A stretch of 64,000 bases of DNA, taken from the NCBI GenBank assembly GCA_963711505.1, contig CAVQEJ010000003.1:2294001-2358000 (forward strand), written 5' to 3'. The DNA is from JAGWRA01 sp963711505. Lineage in GTDB: Bacteria > Acidobacteriota > Vicinamibacteria > Vicinamibacterales > CAVVIG01. The notes beneath the pieces are model-generated. The model ran no database searches, was not told where the DNA came from, and was given only the letters and a program-made list of their open reading frames with translations. A program made the translations under genes and the position numbers. This document shows positions 1-9,366 of this stretch, in pieces; the first letter of the stretch is position 1; every line of letters begins with the position of its first letter.

Positions 1-108
1 GCGCGCGATCTCCAGCTTCAGCCGGGACACCGGAATGTCGACGCGCGCGTGCCGCGCGTTGACGGCGTTCCGGATGCGCGTGAGCATGTCAGAAATCGGA
101 TCAGTCAT
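1..108 (-). CDS. rpsH: 30S ribosomal protein S8 (uS8), N-terminal part, cut by window edge
   Basis: The first 36 codons of uS8 are visible, starting MTDPISDMLTRIRNAV, a classic S8 N-terminus. S8 binds the central domain of 16S rRNA and in many bacteria also represses the spc operon. It is the last visible gene of the leftward S10/spc cluster and lies 10 bases after the S14 stop. The rest of the gene is outside the window. Confidence 0.95.
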   Translation of the reverse strand, partial: MTDPISDMLTRIRNAVNARHARVDIPVSRLKLEIAR

Positions 109-118
109 AACCTCAGTC

Positions 119-304
119 CTACCAACTGCTCTTGGTCACGCCCGTGATGTCGCCGTTGAGCGCCAGCTTGCGGAAGCAGAGCCGGCACAGCGCGAATTTC
201 CGCATGTAGGCCCGTGGCCGGCCGCACAGGTGGCAGCGGTTGTGCAGCCGGACCTTGAACTTGGGCTGTTTGCTCTCTTTGGCGATCTTGGCAGTCGTAG
301 CCAT
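119..304 (-). CDS. rpsZ: 30S ribosomal protein S14, zinc-binding type Z
   Basis: At 61 residues this is the short, zinc-binding form of uS14. Two CxxC pairs (C24/C27 and C40/C43) within CHLCGRPRAYMRKFALCRLC form the zinc site. S14 sits in the 30S head. It lies between rplE and rpsH as in the usual spc operon. The zinc-free long form is not seen in this window. Confidence 0.96.
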   Translation of the reverse strand: MATTAKIAKESKQPKFKVRLHNRCHLCGRPRAYMRKFALCRLCFRKLALNGDITGVTKSSW

Positions 305-320
305 GGTTGCGTCCTGCGTG

Positions 321-859
<539 letters not shown>

Positions 860-863
<4 letters not shown>

Positions 864-1192
864 TTGTCGACCACTCCCTCGCACTTGCGGCAGATACGGA
901 CCTTGCGGCCGTCGCCGAGCACCCGATGTCCGATGCGCGTCTGCGCTCCGCACTCCGGACAGATCAACTGCACGTCCGAGGCGTGCAGCGAGGCCTCGCG
1001 CTCCACGATGCCGCCCTGGATGTTGGCGTTCGGGTTCGGGCGGGTGTGACGCTTGATCATGTTCACACCCTCCACGATCAGCCGGTTGCGCTCGGGCAGG
1101 ACCTTCATGACGCGGCCCCGCTTGCCGCGGTCCTTGCCCGTGACGACCAGCACGTTGTCGTTGCGGCGGATGGGGGTCTGCAGGCGCGACAT
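860..1192 (-). CDS. rplX: 50S ribosomal protein L24 (uL24)
   Basis: This 110-residue protein is an assembly initiator that binds the 5' end of 23S rRNA. The KOW motif (VLVVTGKDRGKRGRVMKVLP) lies near residues 14-33. The C-terminal part carries CPEC and CRKC pairs, the four-cysteine zinc-ribbon form of L24. The ATG overlaps the rplN stop (TGATG) and its own stop overlaps rplE, suggesting translational coupling. Confidence 0.96.
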
Positions 1193-1560
1193 CACAGCAC
1201 CTCCGGCGCCAGCGAGACGATCTTCATGAACCGGCGCTCGCGCAGCTCGCGGGCCACCGGCCCGAACACGCGCGTGCCGATCGGCTCGCCCGAATCGTTG
1301 ACCAGCACGGCCGCGTTGCGATCGAACCGGATGTAGCTGCCGTCGCGGCGGCGCTGCTCCTTCGCGGTCCGCACGATCACGGCCTTCACGACCTGGCCCT
1401 TCTTCACGTTCGAGTCGGGGGTCGCTTCCTTCACCGAGGCCGTGACGATGTCGCCGAGGCGCGCATAGCGGCCCGTCGACCCGCCGATCGCATTGATCAC
1501 CGAGATCTTCCGCGCGCCGGAGTTGTCGGCGACGTCGAGAACCGATTGCATCTGAACCAT
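1192..1560 (-). CDS. rplN: 50S ribosomal protein L14 (uL14)
   Basis: A full-length uL14 of 122 residues, beginning MVQMQSVLDVADNSGARK, with the conserved GDIVTASVKEA segment. L14 lies at the subunit interface and contacts L19 and 16S rRNA (bridge B8). It sits between rpsQ and rplX in standard spc order and ends with a one-base stop/start overlap with rplX. Confidence 0.97.
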   Translation of the reverse strand: MVQMQSVLDVADNSGARKISVINAIGGSTGRYARLGDIVTASVKEATPDSNVKKGQVVKAVIVRTAKEQRRRDGSYIRFDRNAAVLVNDSGEPIGTRVFGPVARELRERRFMKIVSLAPEVL

Positions 1561-1575
1561 GGTCGTTCCCTCCGC

Positions 1576-1830
1576 CTAGACCTGCAGCGCCTTCCGCACG
1601 ACGCGGACGACCGCCCACCGCTTCCGGCGACTGAGCGGCCGGGTCTCGACGATGACCACCTGGTCGCCCATCTTCGCCACGCCGTCCTCGTCGTGCGCCA
1701 CGAACCGCGACGTCCGGCGCTGCGTCTTGCCGTACAGCCCGTGACGCACCTGGCGCTCGACCGCGACCACGACGCTCTTCTGCATCTTGTCGCTCACGAC
1801 GGTGCCCTGTCTCTCTGATTTCGCACCCAT
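1576..1830 (-). CDS. rpsQ: 30S ribosomal protein S17 (uS17)
   Basis: This 84-residue primary 16S rRNA-binding protein has an OB fold. The N-terminal motif GTVVSDKMQKSVVVAVER and the following G..KT..F.AHDE segment are the S17 signature. The ATG overlaps the last base of the rpmC stop (TAATG), so the two genes are probably coupled. Confidence 0.96.
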   Translation of the reverse strand: MGAKSERQGTVVSDKMQKSVVVAVERQVRHGLYGKTQRRTSRFVAHDEDGVAKMGDQVVIVETRPLSRRKRWAVVRVVRKALQV

Positions 1831-2018
1831 TACTGCTTCTCCCGGATGAGCGTCTTCACCCGCGCCAGTGTCCGCCGCGTGGACTGCAGCTTGCCCTGGG
1901 CCTCGACCTCACCCATGGCGGCCTTGATCCGCAGCCGGAACATCTCGTCGTGCAGGTCGTGCTCACGGCCCCGCAACTCGTCGGCCGACAACTCGCGCAG
2001 TCCGGCGGCCTTCGTCAT
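1830..2018 (-). CDS. rpmC: 50S ribosomal protein L29 (uL29)
   Basis: This 62-residue, two-helix protein sits next to the nascent-chain exit tunnel with L23. The start MTKAAGLRELSADELRGRE was chosen because its ATG overlaps the rplP stop (ATGA). LFRLR-like and RRTLARVKTLIREK segments fit the family. Length is typical (60-70 residues). Confidence 0.95.
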   Translation of the reverse strand: MTKAAGLRELSADELRGREHDLHDEMFRLRIKAAMGEVEAQGKLQSTRRTLARVKTLIREKQ

Positions 2019-2440
2019 AGCCCCTTCTCCTCGGCGAACCGGGTGGCGAACTTGGTGAGAATCGGCAGTTTCGCCGACGCCAGCCGCATCGCCTCGCGGG
2101 CGTCCTTCTCGCTGACGCCCTCCATCTCGAACAGCACGCGCCCCGGCCGCACCACGCACACCCACTGTTCGGGCGCGCCCTTGCCCTTGCCCATGCGGGT
2201 TTCCTGCGGCTTCTTCGTGATCGGCTTGTCCGGGAACACGCGCACCCAGATCTTGCCGCCGCGCTTGATGAACCGGGTCATCGCGACGCGCGCCGCCTCG
2301 ATCTGCCGGTCGGTGAGCCAGCACGGCTCGAGCGCCCGCAGGCCGTAGTCGCCGAACGACACGTCGGAGCCGCGCCAGGCCTTCCCCTGCATGCGCCCGC
2401 GCTGCTGCTTCCGATACTTGACCTTCTTCGGCATCAACAT
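2015..2440 (-). CDS. rplP: 50S ribosomal protein L16 (uL16)
   Basis: This 141-residue protein lies at the base of the central protuberance near the A site. The start is MLMPKKVKYRKQQRGRM, the normal L16 N-terminus; a TTG three codons upstream is less likely. Conserved segments KRGGKIWVRVFPDKP and MGKGKGAPEQWV are present. Its stop overlaps rpmC. Confidence 0.97.
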   Translation of the reverse strand: MLMPKKVKYRKQQRGRMQGKAWRGSDVSFGDYGLRALEPCWLTDRQIEAARVAMTRFIKRGGKIWVRVFPDKPITKKPQETRMGKGKGAPEQWVCVVRPGRVLFEMEGVSEKDAREAMRLASAKLPILTKFATRFAEEKGL

Positions 2441-2484
2441 GGTGAACAACCCTGACGAATGGAGCGCTGAGAACGCCGCATACC

Positions 2485-2526
2485 GGAACCCTCAGGTCTC
2501 AACCCGAAATTCTCAATCCCTCGCTC
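2485..2526. repeat. 7-nt tandem array downstream of rpsC
   Basis: Six contiguous 7-base units fill the rplP/rpsC gap and run into the rpsC stop codon. On the minus (coding) strand the units approximate GGRTTGA. Units are degenerate, so the call rests on the shared phase and on better-preserved arrays elsewhere in the window. Several TGA triplets fall in different frames. Confidence 0.55.
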
Positions 2527-3214
2527 AGCCCCGCGCGCCGCGGCCGCGCGGACCGCGCTCGCGGTACTCTTCCTCGCGCCCGCGGACCGGCGTCAGCCGC
2601 TCGCCCTTGTAGAGCCACACCTTCACGCCGATCTTGCCGTAGGTCGTATTGGCCTCGGCGAAGCCGTAGTCGATGTCGGCCCGCAAGGTCTGCAGCGGCA
2701 GCTGGCCGTGCAGGTACCACTCCGAGCGCGCGATCTCCGCGCCGTTCAGCCGGCCCGACACGCGCACCTTGATGCCGCGCGCCCCGAACCGCAGCGCCGA
2801 TTCGACGACCTTCCGCATCGCCCGCCGGAAGGCCACGCGCTTCTCGAGCTGCATCGCCACCGACTCGGAGATCAGCTGCGCGTCGAGCTCGGGCTTCTGA
2901 ATCTCCTGGATGTTGATGAAGACTTCGCGGTTGGTCCGCCGCTGGATCTCCTGCTTCAGCTTGTCGACCTCCGTCCCCTTCCGTCCGATGATGATCCCCG
3001 GCCGGGAGGTGAAGATGTCGATCTTCAGCTTGTTGGCGGCCCGCTCCGTCTCGATCCGCGAGACGCCGGCGTGCGCGAAGCGGCGCTTCAGCATCTGGCG
3101 CAACGCCAGATCCTCGTGCAGCAGCTTCGCGTAGTCGCGCTCCGAGTACCAGCGCGACCGCCACGTCTTGTTGAATCCGAGTCGGAACCCGTACGGGTGA
3201 ACCTTCTGGCCCAC
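2525..3214 (-). CDS. rpsC: 30S ribosomal protein S3 (uS3)
   Basis: This 229-residue head protein is part of the mRNA entry channel. The KH-domain loop appears as IIGRKGTEVDKL. The N-terminus MGQKVHPYGFRLGF is canonical. The start codon is GTG, preceded by a strong GAGGAG ribosome binding site 6 bases upstream. The C-terminus ends in a basic RGPRGRGARG tail. Confidence 0.97.
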   Translation of the reverse strand: MGQKVHPYGFRLGFNKTWRSRWYSERDYAKLLHEDLALRQMLKRRFAHAGVSRIETERAANKLKIDIFTSRPGIIIGRKGTEVDKLKQEIQRRTNREVFINIQEIQKPELDAQLISESVAMQLEKRVAFRRAMRKVVESALRFGARGIKVRVSGRLNGAEIARSEWYLHGQLPLQTLRADIDYGFAEANTTYGKIGVKVWLYKGERLTPVRGREEEYRERGPRGRGARG

Positions 3215-3253
3215 TGCTGTCTCCTCGTTCCAGCCGGCCGTGCCGGCCGGTGG

Positions 3254-3709
3254 CTATTCCTCGCTCCCGGCCGCCGCGGCTGGCTTCTTCGCCGCACGCG
3301 GCCGCTTGCCGCCGGCCGCCCGCTTCTTCCGGCCGCCCGTCGCCGCCGTCGCCTGCACGGCCTTCGGCGGTCGCTCGCTCACCTTCACCGTCAGGTGCGC
3401 CGTCCGCTTCAGCACGCGGAACGCGCGGCCCATCGGGGCCGGGCGGATCCGCTTCGCCGACGGCCCCTGTCCGGCATAACACGCCGAGACGTAGACCCGG
3501 TCGACGTCGCCGCCGAAGCCCTCCTGCTGCTGCAGGTTCGCAATGGCCGAGCGCAACACCTTCTCGATGTCGTGCGCGATGCCCTTGCGCGTGAACCGCA
3601 GGGTCGCCAGTGCCTGGTTGACGTCGCGGCCCCGAATCAGATCGAGCACCAACCCCGCCTTCTGGGCCGAGGTGCGGATGTACCGCGCGGTGGCTTGCCC
3701 TTCCATCAT
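3254..3709 (-). CDS. rplV: 50S ribosomal protein L22 (uL22), extended C-terminus
   Basis: The first about 110 residues are normal L22 (ATARYIRTSAQKAGLVLDLI at the N-terminus, then PSAKRIRPAPMGRAFRV near the exit-tunnel hairpin). The protein is 151 residues, about 40 longer than usual, with a low-complexity Ala/Lys/Arg/Pro tail. Tandem ATG codons (3709 and 3706) follow an AGG-rich site; the first was taken. Confidence 0.94.
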   Translation of the reverse strand: MMEGQATARYIRTSAQKAGLVLDLIRGRDVNQALATLRFTRKGIAHDIEKVLRSAIANLQQQEGFGGDVDRVYVSACYAGQGPSAKRIRPAPMGRAFRVLKRTAHLTVKVSERPPKAVQATAATGGRKKRAAGGKRPRAAKKPAAAAGSEE

Positions 3710-3722
3710 CCTTAGCTCCCTG

Positions 3723-4013
3723 CTACGGCTTGCCCACCGACGCGGCTTTTTCGCTCTTCGTCGTGTGCCCCTTGAACTGGCGGGTCGGCGCGAACTCACC
3801 GAGCTTGTGCCCGACCATGTTCTCAGTCACGTAGATCGGAATGAACTTCCGGCCGTTGTGCACGGCCAGCGTGTGCCCCAACATCTCGGGCACCATCGTC
3901 GACCGCCGCGACCAGGTCTTCACGACCTTCTTCTCGCCACCGCGATTCATCGCCTCGATCTTCTCGATGAGCGGCGTGTCGATGAACGGGCCCTTCTTCA
4001 GTGATCTGCTCAT
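3723..4013 (-). CDS. rpsS: 30S ribosomal protein S19 (uS19)
   Basis: This 96-residue head protein pairs with S13. The start MSRSLKKGPFIDTPL is canonical and is preceded by GAGGT. GHKLGEFAPTRQFKGHT is the C-terminal signature. A GC hairpin (type B repeat) ends about 10 bases before the start codon and could influence ribosome access; this is inference. Confidence 0.96.
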   Translation of the reverse strand: MSRSLKKGPFIDTPLIEKIEAMNRGGEKKVVKTWSRRSTMVPEMLGHTLAVHNGRKFIPIYVTENMVGHKLGEFAPTRQFKGHTTKSEKAASVGKP

Positions 4014-4167
4014 AAAGTACCTCGGGGCTTCGCCCCGAACCCCGGCTCGCTTCACTTCGCGAGCGCTTCGTCGCCCGCTCCGTGCCGCTGCGCGGGCGCG
4101 CCGTGCGCGCCGTTGCCCCCCCGTTGATGGCGGCCCGCTCCGCTGCGCGGCCGCGGTCGCCCGCCGG
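4014..4167 (-). repeat. Type B intergenic element (rplB-rpsS gap)
   Basis: The 154-base gap between rplB and rpsS matches a GC-rich element also seen at 34417-34514 and, in tandem, at 53771-54030. Shared features on the minus strand are a GGAGCGRGC-like stretch, GAGCCGGGG and a terminal hairpin CGGGGC-GAA-GCCCCG. It begins right after the rplB TAG. No open frame or promoter is apparent. Confidence 0.65.
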
Positions 4168-4995
4168 CTACTTGCGGCGCCGCCTCTGCACGATGAACTG
4201 GTCCGTCGACTTCCGGTTCCGCGTCTTGTAGCCCTTGGTCGGATAGCCCCACGGCGTCACCGGGTGCCGTCCGCCCGACGTCTTGCCCTCGCCGCCGCCC
4301 AGCGGATGGTCGACCGGGTTCATGGCCACGCCGCGCACGTGCGGCCGCTTGCCGAGCCACCGGCTCCGTCCCGCCTTGCCGATCGACACGTTCTCGTGGT
4401 CGACGTTCCCGACCTGGCCGATGGTGGCGCGGCACTCGAGGTGGATGCGGCGGATTTCCCCCGACGGCATCTTCACCGAGGCGTAGTCGCCTTCCTTCGC
4501 CACGACCTGCACGGACGACCCCGCGCTGCGCGCGATCTGTCCGCCCTTGCCCGGCCGCAGCTCCACGTTGTGCACCATCGTGCCCAGCGGGATGTTCTTG
4601 AGCGGCAGCGTGTTGCCCGGCAGGATGTCGGCGCGATCGCCGGCCACCACCGCGTCGCCCACCTTCAGCCCGTTCGGCTGCAGGATGTAGCGCTTCTCGC
4701 CGTCCGCGTAGGTCACGAGCGCGATCCGCGCCGACCGGTTCGGGTCGTACTCGATCGTCGACACGCGCCCCGGGATATCGAGCTTGTCGCGCTTGAAGTC
4801 GATCACGCGATACACGCGCTTGTGCCCGCTGCCGCGCCACCACGAGGTGATCTCGCCGCGGTTGTTGCGGCCGCCCGACCGGGGCAGCGGCTCGGTGAGC
4901 GGCTTGTACGGCCGCGACTCGGTGATCTCGTCGAACACCGGCACGGTCTGGAAGCGTCGTCCCGCCGACGTCGGTTTGTACTTGCGAATAGGCAT
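4168..4995 (-). CDS. rplB: 50S ribosomal protein L2 (uL2)
   Basis: This 275-residue protein is essential for subunit association and peptidyl transfer. The N-terminus MPIRKYKPTSAGRRFQTVP and the C-terminal MNPVDHPLGGGEGKTSGGRH stretch, which holds the conserved histidine of the peptidyl-transferase region, are present. Length is normal. Confidence 0.98.
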   Translation of the reverse strand: MPIRKYKPTSAGRRFQTVPVFDEITESRPYKPLTEPLPRSGGRNNRGEITSWWRGSGHKRVYRVIDFKRDKLDIPGRVSTIEYDPNRSARIALVTYADGEKRYILQPNGLKVGDAVVAGDRADILPGNTLPLKNIPLGTMVHNVELRPGKGGQIARSAGSSVQVVAKEGDYASVKMPSGEIRRIHLECRATIGQVGNVDHENVSIGKAGRSRWLGKRPHVRGVAMNPVDHPLGGGEGKTSGGRHPVTPWGYPTKGYKTRNRKSTDQFIVQRRRRK

Positions 4996-5035
4996 GAGTG
5001 AATCCTGCGTCTATGCGCCTTCGATGCGCGCCGGC

Positions 5036-5326
5036 CTAGGCCCCTTCGATGAACTCCGGCAGCTTCTGGCCCGGACGCAGCGTGACGTACGCCTTCTTCC
5101 AGTCCGGCCGCCGGCCCTCGAACCGCCCCTGGCGCTTCACCTTGCCGTGCGCGATCGCCGTCCGCACGTTCGACACCTTCGAGCCCAGCAGGTGCTCGAT
5201 GGCCTGCCGGATCTCCACCTTGGTCGCGCCGGACGCCACTTCGAACGCAATCGTCCGGCCGTCCTCGCGCTGGATCGTCGTCTTCTCGGTGACCAGCGGC
5301 CGCCGGATTACGTCGGTCAGTCTCAT
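5036..5326 (-). CDS. rplW: 50S ribosomal protein L23 (uL23)
   Basis: This 96-residue tunnel-exit protein is the docking site for trigger factor and SRP. The start MRLTDVIRRPLVTEKT is canonical and its ATG overlaps the rplD stop in the corrected frame (ATGA). Because of a frame break in rplD, raw translation joins L4 and L23 into one 309-codon frame from 5965; that fusion is very probably not real. Confidence 0.94.
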   Translation of the reverse strand: MRLTDVIRRPLVTEKTTIQREDGRTIAFEVASGATKVEIRQAIEHLLGSKVSNVRTAIAHGKVKRQGRFEGRRPDWKKAYVTLRPGQKLPEFIEGA

Positions 5327-5965
5327 GATCGGGTCCTTCCCGCCGTCAGCACGTCCTGCAGCCGCTCGATGGCGGCGCGCGTCGCGACCACGTGCACGGC
5401 GTGCATCAGCTCGCGGGCGCTCACGACGGTTGCTCGCCACCAGCGTCACGTCCGGCAGGTTCCGCACCGCCAGCGCCAGCTTGTCGTCCGGCTGCACGTC
5501 GATGAGCAGCGTCTGGCGTCCCGTGGCGCCGAGCCGGCCCAGCAGCTCGACGGCCGCCTTCGTCCGGGGCTCGGACACCTGCAGGGCCTCGACCGCCGTC
5601 ACGACGCCGTCCTGCAGCTTCTGGCTGAGCGCGGCGCGCAGGGCGCCCCGCTCGACCTTGCGCGGCAGGCGGTAGTCGTAGCTGCGCGGCTGGGGGCCGA
5701 AGACCGTGCCGCCCTTGCGCCACAGCGGGTTCCGCGTCTCGCCGACGCGGGCGCGGCCGGTGCCCTTCTGCCGCCAGGGCTTCTTGCCGCTGCCGCTGAC
5801 GAGCGCGCGGTTCTTGGTCGCATGCGTGCCGCGGCGCTTCGCCGCGTTCGCGTGCACGACCGACTCCCAGATCAGCGCGGCGTTCACCCGCCCGCCGAAC
5901 ACTTCGTCGCGCAGGTCGAGCGACCCGACCTTCTCGTTCTGGCTGTTGACGACGTCAAGCTGCAT
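5323..5965 (-). CDS. rplD: 50S ribosomal protein L4 (uL4), with an apparent +1 frame break
   Basis: Canonical L4 starts MQLDVVNSQNEKVGSLDL and keeps the KPWRQKGTGRARVGE tunnel loop. After NLPDVTLVASN the frame is lost near 5425-5432. Removing one base restores VSARELMHAVHVVATRA and a stop that overlaps rplW (ATGA), giving a normal 213-residue protein. The extra base is probably a sequence error. L4 can be an S10-operon repressor in other bacteria. Confidence 0.9.
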
Positions 5966-5981
5966 GGCTGCGTTTCCTAAT

Positions 5982-6111
5982 GGCAGCGGGGCCCCGCCCC
6001 GCCGCGAACTGACGCCGATGCTCACCCCGGGATCCTCGTGTCCTCACCCGGCGACCTCGCTCAGGGCACCCCTGAGCCGGCCGGAGGGTCGGGCTCGCAC
6101 GGCCGCGGGCG
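5982..6111 (-). repeat. Type A intergenic element (rplC-rplD gap)
   Basis: About 130 bases fill the rplC/rplD gap and closely match 9367-9496, including a shared GGATCC-CGTGTCCTC core (plus strand). On the minus strand the element begins at the rplC stop (TAGCGC) and ends in hairpin GCGGCGGGG-CGGGG-CCCCGCTGC, about 18 bases before the rplD ATG. Shorter relatives lie at 35774-35853 and 39906-39997. Confidence 0.75.
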
Positions 6112-6789
6112 CTACTTCTTCCCCTTGGGCTTCTCCACCAGCGGGGCCTTGGACACCTTGGCCGCGACGGCCCGGCGCACCACGACGTAGCCGCCGGTCG
6201 CGCCCGGCACCGCCCCGTGCACCACGATCAGGTGGTTCTCCGGGTCCACGCGCACCACCCGCAGGTTGCGCACCGTCACGCGCTTGCCGCCCATCCGGCC
6301 CGCCGCGCGCATCCCCTTGATGACCCGCGACGGATAGGACGAGGCGCCGATCGACCCGGGCGCCCGGTGGAACATCGACCCGTGGCTCGCCGCGCCCCCG
6401 CCGAAGTTATGGCGCTTCATGACGCCCTGGAACCCCTTGCCCTGGCCGACCCCGATCACGTCGACGCGATCCCCGTCGGCGAACATCGACACGAGCACCT
6501 GGTCGCCCGGCTTCACCGCCTCGCTGCCCTCGGCCACCGAGAGTTCGCGGCGGACGCGGGTCGGCGGCACGCCGGCCTTCTTGTAGTGGCCGGCCAGCGG
6601 CTTGGTGACGCGCGCGGGCCGGTCCTCGACCAGGCCGATCTGCACGGCCTCGTAGCCGTCGGTCGTCTTCGACTTCGCCTGCACGACGACACAGGGGCCC
6701 GCCTTGATGACCGTGCCCGGCCACACGGTACCGTCCGCGTCGAACAACTGGGTCATCCCGATCTTCTTGCCGATGATGCCTGTGATCAT
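6112..6789 (-). CDS. rplC: 50S ribosomal protein L3 (uL3)
   Basis: This 225-residue protein starts MITGIIGKKIGMTQLFD and includes the conserved GKGFQGVMKRHNFGGGAASHGS loop region that approaches the peptidyl-transferase centre. L3 is an early 50S assembly protein. It follows rpsJ in S10-operon order. The C-terminus is a short Lys-rich tail. Confidence 0.97.
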   Translation of the reverse strand: MITGIIGKKIGMTQLFDADGTVWPGTVIKAGPCVVVQAKSKTTDGYEAVQIGLVEDRPARVTKPLAGHYKKAGVPPTRVRRELSVAEGSEAVKPGDQVLVSMFADGDRVDVIGVGQGKGFQGVMKRHNFGGGAASHGSMFHRAPGSIGASSYPSRVIKGMRAAGRMGGKRVTVRNLRVVRVDPENHLIVVHGAVPGATGGYVVVRRAVAAKVSKAPLVEKPKGKK

Positions 6790-6853
6790 GGTGAGTTCCT
6801 GTCACGAGCCGCGTGCGACGTGCACGGTGCCACGCGTGCGTCCCGCCGCCGCG

Positions 6854-7192
<339 letters not shown>

Positions 7193-7197
7193 ATCGC

Positions 7198-7232
7198 TAA
7201 TCCCTAACCCCTCATCCCCAAGCCCTGGTCCC
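7198..7232. repeat. 7-nt tandem array downstream of fusA
   Basis: Five units in exact 7-base phase, plus-strand consensus TAATCCC with degenerate positions, lie between the fusA stop (7241) and the rpsJ start (7192). On the coding strand the units read like GGGATTA and supply TGA and TAG triplets. The same GGGATTx family occurs after rplL and tuf. Confidence 0.7.
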
Positions 7233-7240
7233 GGCCGGGC

Positions 7241-9346
7241 CTACTTGCCCTGAATCCGGGCGACGACTTCCTCGCTCACGTTCTGCGGCGCCTGCTCGTA
7301 GCGATCGAAGTGCATCGAGTAGGTGGCGCGCCCCTGGGTGCGCGACCGCAGGTCGGTGGCGTAACCGAACATCTCCGACAGCGGCACGCGGGCGTTGATG
7401 ATCTGCGTGCCGCCGCGATCCTCCTGCGACTGGATGTGCCCGCGCCGGCTCGCCAGATTGCCGATGACGTCGCCCATGTAGTCCTTCGGGACGACGACCT
7501 CGACCCGCATCACGGGCTCGAGCAGCACCGGCTTCGCCTTCTTCGCCGCGTCCTTGAACGCCATCGATCCGGCAATCTTGAACGCCATCTCCGACGAGTC
7601 GACGTCGTGGAACGAACCGTCGTAGAGCTCGATCGCCATGTCGTCGACCGGGTAGCCGGCGAGCACGCCGGTCGTCATCGCCTCGCGGATGCCCTCGTTG
7701 ATCGGCTTGATGAATTCCTTCGGAATGGTCCCGCCGACGATCCCGTTGATGAACTCGTAGCCCTCGCCGGGCTCGCGCGGAATGAGGTGGACCTTCGCGT
7801 GGCCGTACTGGCCGCGCCCGCCGGTCTGCCTCACGTACCGCCCCTCGCCGTCCGCCGGACGCGTGAGCGTCTCCTTGTAGGCGACCTGCGGTCGCCCGAC
7901 GCTCGCCTCGACGCTGAACTCGCGCTTCAGCCGGTCGACGATGATCTCCAGGTGCAGCTCGCCCATGCCGGCGATGACGACCTGGCCGGTCTGCTCGTCG
8001 GTGCGGACGCGGAACGTCGGGTCCTCGGCCATCAGTTTCGCCAGGCCCTGGCCGAGCTTCTCCTGATCGACCTTGGTCTTCGGCTCGATGGCCAGCGAGA
8101 TGACCGGCTCCGGGAAGTCCATCGCTTCGAGGACGATCGGGTGCTTCTCGTCGCAGATCGTGTCGCCAGTCGTGACGCTCTTCAGCCCGACGGCCGCGGC
8201 GATGTCACCGGCGTAGACTTCCTTGATCTCTTCGCGCTTGTTCGCGTGCATCTTCAGCAGGCGGCCGAGCCGCTCGGTCTTCTGCTTGGTGGCGTTGTAG
8301 ACCGACGCGCCGGAGGTCATGACGCCCGAGTACACGCGGATGAAGGTGAGCTGACCGACGAACGGGTCGGTCATGATCTTGAAGGCCAGCGCGGAGAACG
8401 GCGCCTCGTCGGACGACTGGCGCAGGATGGTCGGCTCGTCCGCCTTGCTCGAATCGATGCCCTCGATGGCGGGCACGTCGACCGGCGACGGCAGGTAGTC
8501 GACCACGGCGTCCAGCAGCGGCTGCACGCCCTTGTTCTTGAACGCCGATCCGCAGATGACGACGACGAACGGGGCCTTCTCGCCGCGGACCGACTCGACG
8601 ACGCGCTTGCGCAGCGCCCCGCGAATCTCGTCCTCCGTAATCGCCTCGCCGTGCAGGTACTTCTCGAGGAGCGCGTCGTCCGACTCACTGACCTTCTCGA
8701 TCAGCTTCTCGCGATATTCCTGCGCCTCGGCCTGCATGTCGGCCGGAATCTCGTCGACGAGGTAGTCAGCCCCCATCGTCTCGTCCTGGTAGCGGATCGC
8801 CTTCATCCGCACGAGGTCGACGACGCCGACGAACTTGTCCTCGGATCCGATGGGCAGCTGAATGGCGACCGGATTGCCCTGCAGCTTCGTGTCGATCTGT
8901 CCGAGCGTCCGCTTGAAGTCGGCCCCGATCCGGTCCATCTTGTTGACGAAGCAGATCCGGGGCACGCGGTACTTGTCGGCCTGGCGCCACACCGTCTCCG
9001 ACTGCGGCTCCACGCCAGCGACCGCGTCGAAGACCGCCACGGCGCCGTCGAGCACACGGAGCGACCGCTCCACCTCGGCGGTGAAATCCACGTGGCCCGG
9101 CGTGTCGATGATGTTGATCCGGTGCTCGCGCCAGAAGCAGGTCGTCGCGGCGGAGGTAATGGTAATCCCCCGCTCCTGCTCCTGCGCCATCCAGTCCATC
9201 ACCGCGGTGCCGTCGTGAACCTCACCGATCTTGTACGTGATCCCCGTGTAGAAGAGGATCCGCTCGGTGGTGGTCGTCTTGCCGGCATCGATGTGCGCCA
9301 TGATGCCGATGTTCCGCGTCTTGTTGAGTGCGACTTGCCTTGGCAT
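7241..9346 (-). CDS. fusA: Translation elongation factor G
   Basis: At 701 residues this is a full-length EF-G. The GTPase motifs are AHIDAGKTTTTER (G1, about residue 17), DTPGHVDF (G3) and NKMD (G4), followed by domains II-V. EF-G drives translocation and, with RRF, ribosome recycling. It sits between rpsG and rpsJ in str-operon order. Type A hairpin sequence lies immediately before its start. Confidence 0.98.
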   Translation of the reverse strand: MPRQVALNKTRNIGIMAHIDAGKTTTTERILFYTGITYKIGEVHDGTAVMDWMAQEQERGITITSAATTCFWREHRINIIDTPGHVDFTAEVERSLRVLDGAVAVFDAVAGVEPQSETVWRQADKYRVPRICFVNKMDRIGADFKRTLGQIDTKLQGNPVAIQLPIGSEDKFVGVVDLVRMKAIRYQDETMGADYLVDEIPADMQAEAQEYREKLIEKVSESDDALLEKYLHGEAITEDEIRGALRKRVVESVRGEKAPFVVVICGSAFKNKGVQPLLDAVVDYLPSPVDVPAIEGIDSSKADEPTILRQSSDEAPFSALAFKIMTDPFVGQLTFIRVYSGVMTSGASVYNATKQKTERLGRLLKMHANKREEIKEVYAGDIAAAVGLKSVTTGDTICDEKHPIVLEAMDFPEPVISLAIEPKTKVDQEKLGQGLAKLMAEDPTFRVRTDEQTGQVVIAGMGELHLEIIVDRLKREFSVEASVGRPQVAYKETLTRPADGEGRYVRQTGGRGQYGHAKVHLIPREPGEGYEFINGIVGGTIPKEFIKPINEGIREAMTTGVLAGYPVDDMAIELYDGSFHDVDSSEMAFKIAGSMAFKDAAKKAKPVLLEPVMRVEVVVPKDYMGDVIGNLASRRGHIQSQEDRGGTQIINARVPLSEMFGYATDLRSRTQGRATYSMHFDRYEQAPQNVSEEVVARIQGK

Positions 9347-9366
9347 TGCGTCAACTTCTCTTCACT

